From contig NZ_JGZB01000002.1 of the NCBI RefSeq assembly GCF_000741255.1, positions 124,001 to 188,000 on the forward strand: DNA of 64,000 nucleotides. The letters are read 5' to 3'. The position numbers were made by a program, and so were the translations under genes. Shown piece after piece: positions 47,882 through 56,205 of the stretch (position 1 is its first letter; every line of letters begins with the position of its first letter). This DNA is from Bifidobacterium magnum (lineage in GTDB: Bacteria; Actinomycetota; Actinomycetes; Actinomycetales; Bifidobacteriaceae). A model generated the notes under the pieces. The model did no database searches and was not told the DNA's origin. It saw only the letters and a list, made by a program, of their open reading frames with translations.

Positions 47882-47915
47882 AAAACCCCCGGATCCGCAA
47901 GGGTCCGGGGGTTTT
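47882..47915 (+). terminator. terminator after tuf
   Basis: AAAACCCCCGGA (47882-47893) and TCCGGGGGTTTT (47904-47915) form a perfect 12-bp stem ending in T residues. It also faces the convergent gene at 47996 and could act in both directions. Confidence 0.92.
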
Positions 47916-47995
47916 CTGTCGTGGTAAGCAGCAGTTGCATGGATTGCCGGGAGTGTGGCGCGTCAATATGACACTCCACACTCTAAGCCATTACA

Positions 47996-48520
47996 TCAGT
48001 GCTTCAGGCGTTCGTTGTATGCCGTCATCACTTCACGCAGATGTTGTTCGTCCAACGTTTTCGGCGTGGCGCTGTGCACAATGAACGGATCCTCGTATAC
48101 CATGCCAACGCGGTGCGCCATGCTCTTGAACGGCAGCAAGAACTGATCCATCGTCACACCCTGGCGTCCTTCAAACTGGTAGGTTTCTTCAGAGCCTCCC
48201 GTGGTCACGGCCACCATCAGATGCTTGCCTTCCAGCTGGTGCGTTCCTGCGTACGCCCAGCCCATCGTCAGCACATCGTCCTCCCATTGCTTGAGCAGGG
48301 CAGGGGAGCTGTACCAGTACAGCGGGAACTGAAGAACAATGCGGTCGTTCGCCTCCGTCAACTGCTGTTCCGCAGCTACATCCACATGGAAATCGGGGTA
48401 CAGCGCGTACATGTCGCGCACCGTCACGTCGTCTCCCGAGGCCTGTGCGGCGCGCATCAGCGCCTTGTTGGCGAGGGATTTGTCCAGGTTCGGATGGAAT
48501 ACCATTACGGATGTTTTCAT
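47996..48520 (-). CDS. flavodoxin-fold NAD(P)H oxidoreductase (KefF/MdaB-like)
   Basis: The 174-residue protein has the flavodoxin-like NQO fold: an N-terminal strand and FMN/FAD phosphate loop (HPNLDKSLANKAL), QFPLYWYSSPALLKQWEDDVL for flavin and substrate binding, and VTTGGSEETYQ. Enzymes of this type reduce quinones with NAD(P)H in two-electron steps, protecting from redox cycling, or serve as KefF-like partners of potassium efflux systems; no Kef gene is nearby. AAGGAG precedes the ATG. Monocistronic and convergent with tuf. Confidence 0.85.
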   Translation of the reverse strand: MKTSVMVFHPNLDKSLANKALMRAAQASGDDVTVRDMYALYPDFHVDVAAEQQLTEANDRIVLQFPLYWYSSPALLKQWEDDVLTMGWAYAGTHQLEGKHLMVAVTTGGSEETYQFEGRQGVTMDQFLLPFKSMAHRVGMVYEDPFIVHSATPKTLDEQHLREVMTAYNERLKH

Positions 48521-48590
48521 GGTCGCTTACTCCTTATATTCCTTACATGTCACGGGCAAATTTTCTCCGGCGATTGTAAAACGCGCAAAG

Positions 48591-48646
48591 GCGCCGCGCC
48601 AGAACGATTTGCATGTGGGTGATATGGGAATATTCCGGCGCGGCGC
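48591..48646. repeat. GC-only inverted repeat downstream of the Pr6Pr gene
   Basis: GCGCCGCGCC (48591-48600) and GGCGCGGCGC (48637-48646) are perfect 10-bp arms 36 bases apart, 33 bases after the membrane-protein stop. No T-run follows on either strand, so it is at most a weak or rho-type terminator. Confidence 0.45.
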
Positions 48647-48678
48647 GTCATTTCTTGCACGATCTTGCTTAGTCGCGC

Positions 48679-49335
48679 TTAATCTCGTTCAATTTTGGTA
48701 CTACGCGACCCCAATGCGCGGTCGAGCGCCATCAACAGGTAGCCGAACACAATAAAGGCGACCAACAAAATGAGAATCCAGCGGATCACGCCGCTTACGC
48801 CCTGCTGGCCCGGATCAAGGAAGAAGTAGGGATACAGGTTTTCCGCGGTAGGGAAGACGGCCGCACGAATATAGACGAACGCCACGAACAGGAGCGGAAA
48901 AATCGTGGAAATCAGCGGGTATGTCCAGTTCGCCGCACCATGGCGGTAGAACGCGATCCAGTCGGCCGTGAACAGCAGCGGCAGCACCATATGGAACAGA
49001 ATGCACGTGATCTGGTAATTGTCGAGCGGATCACGGTCGGGTGCGCCCGCGAGGATGAAATTGAACACGCAGAACGTGAGCAGAATGGCGATCGTGGAAA
49101 TGAATTTCAAAAGCGGGGAGAGTTTGACGAAACCGTCACCTTTGCGGCGTGCCGTCTGGATAAGCTCAGCCAGCATGATGCCGAAGCACAGATAGTTGGA
49201 GAGGTTCGTGAAATACGTGTAGAACGTGCCGTCAAAATCGGCTTCATACAATCCGAAACTGCCGAAGATGCCGACAATGCCAAGCGCCACGTAGAAGCTT
49301 TGGACAATGAGTTGCGCGGTGCGATTCGTGGACAT
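48679..49335 (-). CDS. Pr6Pr family multi-pass membrane protein
   Basis: The 218-residue protein has six hydrophobic helices (first QLIVQSFYVALGIVGIFGSFG, last GVIRWILILLVAFIVFGYLLM). The pattern YFTNLSNYLCFG in the second helix and YPYFFLDPGQQGVSGV before the last helix match proteins named Pr6Pr, of unknown function. AAAGGAATTC precedes the ATG. It is alone, divergent from the histidine decarboxylase gene with 279 bases between. Confidence 0.75.
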   Translation of the reverse strand: MSTNRTAQLIVQSFYVALGIVGIFGSFGLYEADFDGTFYTYFTNLSNYLCFGIMLAELIQTARRKGDGFVKLSPLLKFISTIAILLTFCVFNFILAGAPDRDPLDNYQITCILFHMVLPLLFTADWIAFYRHGAANWTYPLISTIFPLLFVAFVYIRAAVFPTAENLYPYFFLDPGQQGVSGVIRWILILLVAFIVFGYLLMALDRALGSRSTKIERD

Positions 49336-49508
49336 GAATTCCTTTCATAGAGGACAGGGCCTGAAAATCTTGCGATTTCCGCACCCATAGTAGGGTGGGG
49401 TCTGCCGCGCCGCGCGGCCGCGTTCTTATCGTGATCGTTTTTGCAAGACCGTTTTTTCTCATGATGAACGTCCAATTTCCCCAAGGACGGAACCAACCCG
49501 TGAAATTT

Positions 49509-49540
49509 ACAATGGTGCTGAAACGTTTCAAATCCATTGT
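49509..49540. promoter_or_regulatory. two-tier palindrome, LacI-type operator of hdcA
   Basis: The core TGAAACGTTTCA (49519-49530) is a perfect 12-bp palindrome with the central CG typical of LacI/CcpA-family sites. Outside it, ACAATGG (49509-49515) and CCATTGT (49534-49540) form a second matched pair. A possible -35 (TTCAAA, 49527-49532) and -10 (TATACC, 49550-49555) follow at about 17 bases, so a bound protein would block the promoter. It lies about 75 bases before hdcA. Confidence 0.6.
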
Positions 49541-49614
49541 TCACTTCTATACCGGATTTTCGCCAGGGAGACGGAAATCTACGTCTTGATTCTTTTTCAA
49601 GAGGGGAAACGATT

Positions 49615-50565
49615 ATGTCTACGGAACTTCGCGACAACCATATGATTGCGCTGGGCAAGAACCGCCATGAAACGATGCGCCACCCGCATCTCGACCGCAC
49701 GGCCATCAGCCCGTACGACTGCTACTGCGACGGCTACGGCATGCCGGGCGCCTACGGCAACGGTTATGTCAACATTCTTAAGGTCAGCTGCGGCGTGGTC
49801 GACAAGACCGACGACGCCCTGATCGACGGCATCGTCACCTACGACAAGGCCGAATGCGCCGACGCCTATGTCGGCCAGATCAACATGCTGACGGCTTCCT
49901 CCTTCTGCGGCGTCATGGGCCAGATCTGGGGCCACGATCTCGCCGTGCACGAGGACATTCGCAACAACCGCATCAACCCGCTGTTCACGGAGCACCAGTT
50001 CGACGGCTCCGAGCTGCCCGTCTATGACGCCAAGCCACTGCTGGACGCCGGCATCGAGCTGTTCGGTACCGACAAGGACCGCCGTTACCACCCGGCTCCG
50101 GGCGCCCATGTGATCTGCGCCAACAAGGGCGTCACGGCGTACCGTCCGAAGGAAAACCGTCCGCTTGAGGACGGCGAAGGCTACGGCGTGTGGTCCTTCA
50201 TCGCCATCTCGCTGTCCAACGACCGCGACTACTGCGCCGACCTGTTCATTGAGGACGCCGGCGTGTGGACCGAAAACGACAACGAAGAGGACATGAAGGC
50301 GTGGCTCGACGAGCACCGCAAGGAAATCGTGTGGTCCGTTGTCGAGTGCGGCCGCGATTCGGGCGTCCTGTTCGACCGCACGTACGTGGGCTACAACTAC
50401 GTGATGATGAAGCCGAACCAGATCGGCAACGCCATCACCGTGGGCCCATACGTCACGCTCGCGCGTAACGCCGTCCCGGATGCCGGCTTCGGCGCACTCA
50501 ACAACATGACCATCAACGAATGGTTGGACGAACAGGGATTTGAGTCGCTTACCGGCTTAAAGTAA
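49615..50565 (+). CDS. hdcA: pyruvoyl-dependent histidine decarboxylase proenzyme
   Basis: Converts histidine to histamine and CO2, consuming a proton. The 316-residue protein follows the Lactobacillus 30a enzyme along its length: AISPYDCYCDGYG, GNGYVNILKV, DGIVTYDKAE, YVGQIN, then TASSF with the self-cleavage site between Ser95 and Ser96 that yields the beta chain and a pyruvoyl-capped alpha chain, PLFTEHQFDGSELPVYDAKPL, YPAPG-like HPAPGAHVICANKGVTA, and FIEDAGVW with the catalytic Glu213. The N-terminus is about 14 residues longer than the lactobacillar form. GAGGGGA precedes ATG 49615. The permease follows 17 bases later. No hdcB or histidyl-tRNA synthetase gene is adjacent, unlike many lactic-acid-bacterial clusters. 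Confidence 0.93.
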   Translation: MSTELRDNHMIALGKNRHETMRHPHLDRTAISPYDCYCDGYGMPGAYGNGYVNILKVSCGVVDKTDDALIDGIVTYDKAECADAYVGQINMLTASSFCGVMGQIWGHDLAVHEDIRNNRINPLFTEHQFDGSELPVYDAKPLLDAGIELFGTDKDRRYHPAPGAHVICANKGVTAYRPKENRPLEDGEGYGVWSFIAISLSNDRDYCADLFIEDAGVWTENDNEEDMKAWLDEHRKEIVWSVVECGRDSGVLFDRTYVGYNYVMMKPNQIGNAITVGPYVTLARNAVPDAGFGALNNMTINEWLDEQGFESLTGLK

Positions 50566-50582
50566 ACAGCAAAGGCAGTATT

Positions 50583-52127
50583 ATGACTACGTCAACTTCC
50601 CAGCCGAAGGCTGCTGCCGCCAAGGGCTCCTCGGATGTGCAGAAGTCGGACGGTTCCGGCCAAAGCCAGACCAAAAAGGTGGGCCTGATCGGCCTGATCG
50701 CCATTGTGATCTCCGCCATGGTGGGCGGCGGCATTTACGATTTGCCGCAGAACATGGCCGTGTCCGCGTCCGCGGGCGGCCAGATCATCGCGTGGGGCAT
50801 CACGGCCATCGGCATGTGGTTCATCGCCAACACGTTCCGCATCCTCGCGCAGGCGCGCCCGGACATGAAGAACGGTTTGTACACTTACGCGTACAAGGGA
50901 TTCGGCAAGTTCGTGGGATTCCTCATTTCCTACGGTTACTGGATCTGCAACTGCTTCGCTCTCGTGGCGTACGGCGTGCTCATCATGTCCACGCTGAACT
51001 TCTTCTTCCCGGGCAAGTTCGCGGGCGGCAACAACATCGCCTCGATTATTGGCGCTTCCGTCATTTCGTGGATCATGCTGCTGCTGGCGCTGCGTGGCGC
51101 CAAGTCGGGCGCGTTCCTGAACATCATCGGTACCATCGGCAAGATCGTGCCCGTGCTCGTGTTCATTGTGGCCATGATGACGATCTTCAAGTTCTCGCAG
51201 TTCGCCATCGGCTTCTGGGGCATGACGAAGGCCGGCGTGCCGATGCACTTCGACTTCGGCAACGTCATGGGGCAGGTTTCGAGTACCATGCTCGTCACGC
51301 TCTGGCTGTTCATTGGCATTGAAGGCGCGGTTGTGGTCTCCGGCGAGGCGCGCAGCCAGAAGGACGTGGCCAAGTCCACGACGATCGGCTACCTGGTGAT
51401 CCTCGTGCTCTACGTGCTCGTGTCGCTGCTGCCGCTTGGCGTGTACGACTACCGCGAAGTCGGTGCAATGCAGAATCCTTCCATGGCCGTGATCATGGCG
51501 CAAAAGTTCGGCGAATGGGGTTCCGACCTCGTGAACGTGGGCGTGATCATTTCCGTGCTGTCCTCGTGGCTCGTATGGATGATCATGCTCGGCCAGATGC
51601 CGCTGTTCGCCGCACGTGACGGCATTTTCCCGGAACGTTTCGGCAAGCAGAACAAGCATGGCGCCCCGTCCACGTCGCTGATCTGGACGGCCATCATCAC
51701 GCAGGTCATCTTCGTGCTGTGCTACTTCGTAAGCGGCAACGCGTGGAATACGATGATCTCCATCACCTCCGTGATGGCCATGCCATGCTACCTGTTGTGC
51801 TGTGCGTTCTTGTGGAAGATCGCGCTCAAGGACCCGTGGCCCAAGGGCATCCGCTTCTCCAAGAAGAACGGTATCGCTACCGGTGTGATCGGCACGATTT
51901 TCGCGCTCTACCTGGTGTATTCGGCCGGTCTCAACTATTTGATGATCGCCTGCATCCTGTACGCGATCGGCATTCCGCTGTTCATTGTGGGCCGTCGCGA
52001 ACATGAAAAGGGCACGAAGGTGTTCGACCTGTTCACCAAGTGGGAGAAGGTGCTCGCGGTGCTCATCATTATTGTGGGCATCATCGGCATCTTCTACACC
52101 GTCAAGAGCGGCGTGTTCGTTTCCTAA
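50583..52127 (+). CDS. hdcP: APC-family permease, probable histidine/histamine antiporter
   Basis: The 514-residue protein has a Ser/Gln-rich cytoplasmic N-terminus and 12 or 13 hydrophobic helices. The start of helix 1 (IVISAMVGGGIYDLPQNMA) is the substrate-binding GxG loop of basic amino-acid/polyamine antiporters of the APC superfamily, as in ArcD/HdcP-type exchangers; GEARSQKDVAKSTTIGY and WMIMLGQMPLFAARDGIFP are further family stretches. Next to hdcA it should bring in histidine and release histamine, which together with decarboxylation removes protons and creates membrane potential. AAAGG precedes the ATG. A terminator follows, so hdcA-hdcP is a closed two-gene unit. Confidence 0.85.
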   Translation: MTTSTSQPKAAAAKGSSDVQKSDGSGQSQTKKVGLIGLIAIVISAMVGGGIYDLPQNMAVSASAGGQIIAWGITAIGMWFIANTFRILAQARPDMKNGLYTYAYKGFGKFVGFLISYGYWICNCFALVAYGVLIMSTLNFFFPGKFAGGNNIASIIGASVISWIMLLLALRGAKSGAFLNIIGTIGKIVPVLVFIVAMMTIFKFSQFAIGFWGMTKAGVPMHFDFGNVMGQVSSTMLVTLWLFIGIEGAVVVSGEARSQKDVAKSTTIGYLVILVLYVLVSLLPLGVYDYREVGAMQNPSMAVIMAQKFGEWGSDLVNVGVIISVLSSWLVWMIMLGQMPLFAARDGIFPERFGKQNKHGAPSTSLIWTAIITQVIFVLCYFVSGNAWNTMISITSVMAMPCYLLCCAFLWKIALKDPWPKGIRFSKKNGIATGVIGTIFALYLVYSAGLNYLMIACILYAIGIPLFIVGRREHEKGTKVFDLFTKWEKVLAVLIIIVGIIGIFYTVKSGVFVS

Positions 52128-52148
52128 TCGGCATCCGCTTGACTGAAA

Positions 52149-52189
52149 ACGGGATTACTGACGTATTATCCGCCGGTAATCCCGTTTTT
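52149..52189 (+). terminator. terminator of the hdcA-hdcP operon
   Basis: ACGGGATTAC (52149-52158) pairs with GTAATCCCGT (52176-52185), followed by five T. Confidence 0.9.
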
Positions 52190-52259
52190 ATTGGTTCGTA
52201 CTTTCCATTTTTTGTGCGGCATGCCGCATGGCTGGACCTTGAATTGTTACGATGCTCGC

Positions 52260-52887
52260 ATGACAGACAAACGTGCTCTTATTATTGTGGACGTCCAGCC
52301 CACGTTTTGTGAAGGCGGCGAGCTGGGGGGTGGATGGCGGCAACGCCGTGGCGCAGGCCATTCATGATTTCGTGGTGCGCAACCGCGACTGTTACGATCT
52401 GATTGTCACGACGCAGGATTGGCATATCGAGCCGGGGCGCCATTGGTCGGAGGATCCCGACTATGTGGACACGTGGCCCGTTCACGGCAAAGCCGGGTCG
52501 GCCAACGCGCAGCTGCATGCGTGCATCAAAGACCTCAATATCGATCACCATATGAAAAAAGGGCAGTACAGCGCGGCCTATTCGGGATTCGAAGGCGTGG
52601 AAGACAATTCTGACGCCGTCCCCACGCGCGAGGAAGTGGACGCTATGGCTTCCCGTACGCTCGAACGCTTGCTGCGCGACCATGGTGTTACTGACGTGGA
52701 CATCGTGGGCATCGCCTTGTCCCATTGCGTGAAAGACACCGCGCTGGACGCGCAACGCTTGGGATTTGCGACGCGTGTGTACACGGATCTGAGCGTGCCC
52801 GTCAGCCCGGAACTGGGCGAGCTTGCGCTCGACCAGTTGCGGGACGCGGGTGTGATCTTGGTGGAAGGCGCCGATTCCACGCTTTAG
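52260..52887 (+). pseudogene. pncA: nicotinamidase, frameshifted near the N-terminus
   Basis: Nicotinamidase turns nicotinamide into nicotinic acid for NAD salvage. ATG 52260 starts MTDKRALIIVDVQPTFCEGGELG, a perfect family N-terminus with the catalytic Asp in VDVQ, then meets a run of six G (52325-52330) and goes out of frame to a stop near 52367. With five G the frame would read ELGVDGGNAVAQAIHDF and run to 52887, including TTQDWHIEPGRHW (zinc His region), the catalytic Lys in MKKGQYSAAYSGFEG and the nucleophile in IALSHCVKDTALDA. So all key residues survive and only one extra G breaks the gene; a sequencing error or slippage variant is possible. Confidence 0.8.
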
Positions 52888-53548
52888 TTGCCGGCGGGTT
52901 GGGTGACGGCCGATCCTTGTGAGGACGGCCTCGCCCGCCGGATCCTCGAGACGGCCAGTCCCAGGCAGATGAATGTCGCGCCGGAAAGCGCCACCAATGC
53001 GAGATTTGCGGCCCAACCGGCAAGACTGTAGCTCCCACCTGTACCATTCAACGCTTCAATGGATTGATAGAACCACCATCCGGGAGTGAACTTGCCAATA
53101 GCGATCATGGCAGCCGGCATCATCGATACGGGGAACGCCATGCCGGACGTGAACATGACCACATCCAGTTCGGGAAGCGGGCGCCCGTCCTGGAGCGCCT
53201 GTGCCATATGTTGCACGTATCCGTCGGGAACCATGACGAGCAGGTCCACGTAGTTGGACGCTACGGCATGCTGCAAATCCTCGTCGCTGGATCCGACATG
53301 GACATGTCGCAATCGTGCGCCAGGAATGTTTGCAAGGACGTTGAGAAACCGGCACCATCCGTACCGCGGTCGACCACGGCCACCGTGGGACGTACCGAAT
53401 CGTAGGTGGTGGACGTGTCCGCTTTGGCGTTTTGTTGGGCGAAACTCCAGCTCAGGCCGAACATCATGCAACTGAGCGCAACCACATAAATGAGGATCAT
53501 GACCCGCTTGGCCAGTAACACCCGAATCGTGGTATTAAAGGTGTTCAT
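52884..53548 (-). pseudogene. ABC-2 type permease, frameshifted and internally deleted
   Basis: ATG 53548 begins MNTFNTTIRVLLAKRVMIL and a signal-anchor helix, continuing through part of the outer domain, then stops early at about 53261. A shift of frame near 53300-53345 joins it to SSDEDLQHAVASNYVDLLVM and on to 52884. Even after repair the protein is only about 220 residues: the long outer domain runs straight into what is usually the fourth or fifth helix (MFTSGMAFPVSMMPAAM), so about three helices are missing. It overlaps the preceding permease gene by 14 bases and was once its partner. Confidence 0.7.
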
Positions 53549-54320
53549 ATCGCTGCCTCCTCAGGAACGCGGTGGCCGCCGCAAGACAGAGCACCGTCAT
53601 GGCCAGCAGAATGATGATGGTGCGCCAGAATGGTTCATACGAGTCGTAGTAGAGGATGTCGTAGAACAAGTTCGTGATTTGCTGGGCCGGATTGATGATG
53701 GCGAGCGCCGGCGCGTCCCGTTGGATCGTTTCACTCAGACGCATGGCCGGTGATCCGTACAGGCCCGTGAACAGCGAGCATACGCACGCCAAGGCCGTGG
53801 ACAGTCCGATTTTGGTGCCCGTGACCTCGTTCAGGATGGACAACGAGATGGGCAGGCTCGCGCCGTTGGTCGCATTGCCTGCGTCGGAAACGGTGGTGCG
53901 GCTAATGACGGTGTGCATCATGCCTTCGCCGTCCACTTGCACATAGCCGTGCACGGATGGGTCGGCGTTGATCAGTGTTTGCGCTTGCGTTGCGGTGTCT
54001 ACCGGCTGCAAAACGAGCAGATCGCGCAATTCGCTCGCTTCACCGGCCTGCGCCGTTTGCTCGGGAAGCGCTTGGCATGCTAGCGTTTCCATAGAATCGC
54101 GTTCCAGGGATCGCAACAGTTGGCGTGCTGCCGTCGCGTTACAGAACGCGTGGTCGGTCACGGCCGCGAACCGCATGGGCTCCACATGGTATTGCTTGTC
54201 GAGGTTGCCGAACATGCCCATAAACATGGTGGAAAGCACGATGGGGAAGCAAAACATCCAGAATACTGCGGATTTCGCCCGCAAGTTGATTTTCAGGGTG
54301 GTGATGAAAGTGGTCCACAT
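53535..54320 (-). CDS. ABC-2 type permease, shortened (probably non-functional)
   Basis: The open frame encodes 261 residues starting at ATG 54320 after AGAGGACATC. It has an N-terminal helix (SAVFWMFCFPIVLSTMFMG), an outer domain of about 150 residues, then only two or three C-terminal helices (GLSTALACVCSLFTGLYG, FWRTIIILLAMTVLCLAAA). Relatives have 370-400 residues and six helices; the central helices are absent although the frame is intact. Its partner permease lacks the same part. It lies 24 bases after the ATPase gene. I treat it as a decayed but still open gene. Confidence 0.65.
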   Translation of the reverse strand: MWTTFITTLKINLRAKSAVFWMFCFPIVLSTMFMGMFGNLDKQYHVEPMRFAAVTDHAFCNATAARQLLRSLERDSMETLACQALPEQTAQAGEASELRDLLVLQPVDTATQAQTLINADPSVHGYVQVDGEGMMHTVISRTTVSDAGNATNGASLPISLSILNEVTGTKIGLSTALACVCSLFTGLYGSPAMRLSETIQRDAPALAIINPAQQITNLFYDILYYDSYEPFWRTIIILLAMTVLCLAAATAFLRRQRYEHL

Positions 54321-54343
54321 GATGTCCTCTTTCCGGGTGTCGC

Positions 54344-55351
54344 TCAATCGCGCAGCGTGGTGCCCGTGAGCGCCAGAAACACGTCATTGAGTGTGGGGGA
54401 GTGCGAACTGATGTGGTCGACGGGAATATTGTGCTCGCGCAAGGTTTGCAGCACGTCGATCAGATTGTGGTCTCCTTGCACGCAGGTGACGGCGAGCGTG
54501 TCGTCCTTGAACGCCACATCCTGTACATTGGGCAGCTGCTTCAACGCCTCGATGGCGACCGCACGGGCCTGGACGTCCGTGGACAACGAGGGTGTTTCCA
54601 CATTGATGCGCTCGCCGACATCCACCATGCGTTTGAGTTCCTCATCCGTGCCGAACGCGATCTGGTGGCCATGGTCGATGATCTGGACGCGGTCGCAAAT
54701 GCGTTCAACCTCTTCCATGTAATGCGTCGTGTATACGACGGTCGAGCCGCGCTTGTTGAGCTGCCGGATGCCTTCCAAAATCGCGTTGCGGCTTTGCGGA
54801 TCCACGGCGACCGTGGGCTCATCGAAGAAAATGAGATCGGGCTGGTGCACCACGCCGCATGCGATATTCAAACGCCGCAACATGCTGCCGGAAAGTTTGC
54901 GTGGACGGTAGGCGCGATAATCGTTCAATCCCACAAACTGAACCGCTTCCTCGACAAGCTGGCGCCGACGCGCTTTATGCGGCACGTACAGGGAACAGAA
55001 ATAGTCGATGTTCTCTTCCACCGTCAGCTCGTTGAACACGGCCACATCTTGCGGCACCATGCCGATACGCCGCTTGAGCGCGTAGCTCGTGGGCGTCATC
55101 GGCTCGCCAAAAATGCGGATCGTGCCCGACTCGTAGGCGAGCAGGCCAAGAATGCAATTGATGGCCGTGCTTTTCCCTGATCCGTTCGGACCCAGCAATC
55201 CGTAAATTTCCCCGCGGCGCACCTGCATGGACAGGTAGTCGAGCGCAAGATTGTCGCCATAACGTTTGACCAAATCGTTGACCATAATGGCCGGCGTGGG
55301 CTGCGAAGCCGCGGAAGATCCAGAGGCCGGCCGCTGTTGCGTAATGTTCAT
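54344..55351 (-). CDS. ABC transporter ATPase (drug/antibiotic export type)
   Basis: The 335-residue protein is an ABC-2 ATPase with a C-terminal regulatory extension (about 240-335). Walker A is GPNGSGKST, the Q-loop is MVPQDVAVF, Walker B is LIFFDEPT, and the H-loop is YTTHYMEE. Two positions depart from the rule: the signature LSGG is LSGS (KLSGSMLRR) and the D-loop stretch is VAVDP where VGVDP is usual, both perhaps signs of relaxed selection. The two permease genes that follow are damaged. ATG 55351 has no good ribosome site; a GGAGG further upstream serves a possible 8-codon leader at 55359-55385. Confidence 0.8.
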   Translation of the reverse strand: MNITQQRPASGSSAASQPTPAIMVNDLVKRYGDNLALDYLSMQVRRGEIYGLLGPNGSGKSTAINCILGLLAYESGTIRIFGEPMTPTSYALKRRIGMVPQDVAVFNELTVEENIDYFCSLYVPHKARRRQLVEEAVQFVGLNDYRAYRPRKLSGSMLRRLNIACGVVHQPDLIFFDEPTVAVDPQSRNAILEGIRQLNKRGSTVVYTTHYMEEVERICDRVQIIDHGHQIAFGTDEELKRMVDVGERINVETPSLSTDVQARAVAIEALKQLPNVQDVAFKDDTLAVTCVQGDHNLIDVLQTLREHNIPVDHISSHSPTLNDVFLALTGTTLRD

Positions 55352-55497
55352 AATGCCATCATGCGTGAAAATCATGTGGCGACATAGTGCTTTTCCTCCC
55401 GATTTGCGCCCATAATAGTGACGAATGTCACCGGCACCAGCGAGCGCAGTATGGTTGGCTGGAACATAGGGTGCACTGGCGGGAGAGGAGCGGACAG

Positions 55498-56199
55498 ATG
55501 GCACTGATGGCGTTGCATATCCCGCTGCTCGCGCTGTGCGTGCTCGTCGCCATGCAAGCGGGCATCGCTGTGGCCATACCACTGGTCGCGGGACTGCTCG
55601 CATGCGTATGCGCCACCGCGCTTGGCATGGTTGCGCGAGGAGCTTGGCGCACCGCCTGCCATCTCGTGTTTTCACTGGCCTGCATAATGGTGGAACCGTG
55701 GCTGGTGTTCCTGCCCGTGGCCGGCGCGGACATGGCGTTCTTCGCGGCATGCGGCATGAGGAAACCACATGATGCACGCCGAAGGCCGGGGGCATATTCT
55801 GGTTGCGGCAGTACCGTTGATATGCGCCGGGATTGGCGTCGTGGGCCGCCCCAGCCGGGATTCATGGCGTGGACCGTAGGCGTATTCACGTTGTTGTCCT
55901 CGCTTACCGGATACCTGGTGAGCGAGGCCCGAACGCAGGCGAAGCATTGGCGGGCGCTCGCCGACGGCCAGCGTGAACGGTTGCGCTTGTCTCATATGCG
56001 CCTCGACGACATGAGGGCGGGGCGCGGCGAGGATTTGCGGCGGGCACGCATGGAAGAACAGGTGCGCATCGCGCGCGAGATCCACGACAATGTGGGCCAT
56101 ACGTTGACCAGCGCCATCATGCTGGTACAGGCGAACCAGGTGGTGGCCACGGCGCAAGGGGACACCGCTTTTGCATATTTCACATGCGCGTTCCTATGA
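55498..56199 (+). pseudogene. sensor histidine kinase (NarL/LuxR-linked type), truncated and frameshifted
   Basis: ATG 55498 after GAGAGGAG opens an N-terminal membrane region (HIPLLALCVLVAMQAGIAVAI and more). From about 55769 to 55855 the good reading is in another frame (HILVAAVPLICAGIGVVG), so two compensating shifts are present. The frame then returns with a last helix (WTVGVFTLLSSLTGYLV), a coiled linker and the H-box EIHDNVGHTLTSAIMLVQ with the phosphorylated His of HisKA_3 kinases. Soon after, sequence identity ends in FAYFTCAFL and a stop: the ATPase domain and the response regulator are gone. Divergent from the decayed ABC genes it presumably controlled. Confidence 0.75.
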
Positions 56200-56205
56200 G
56201 GAACC

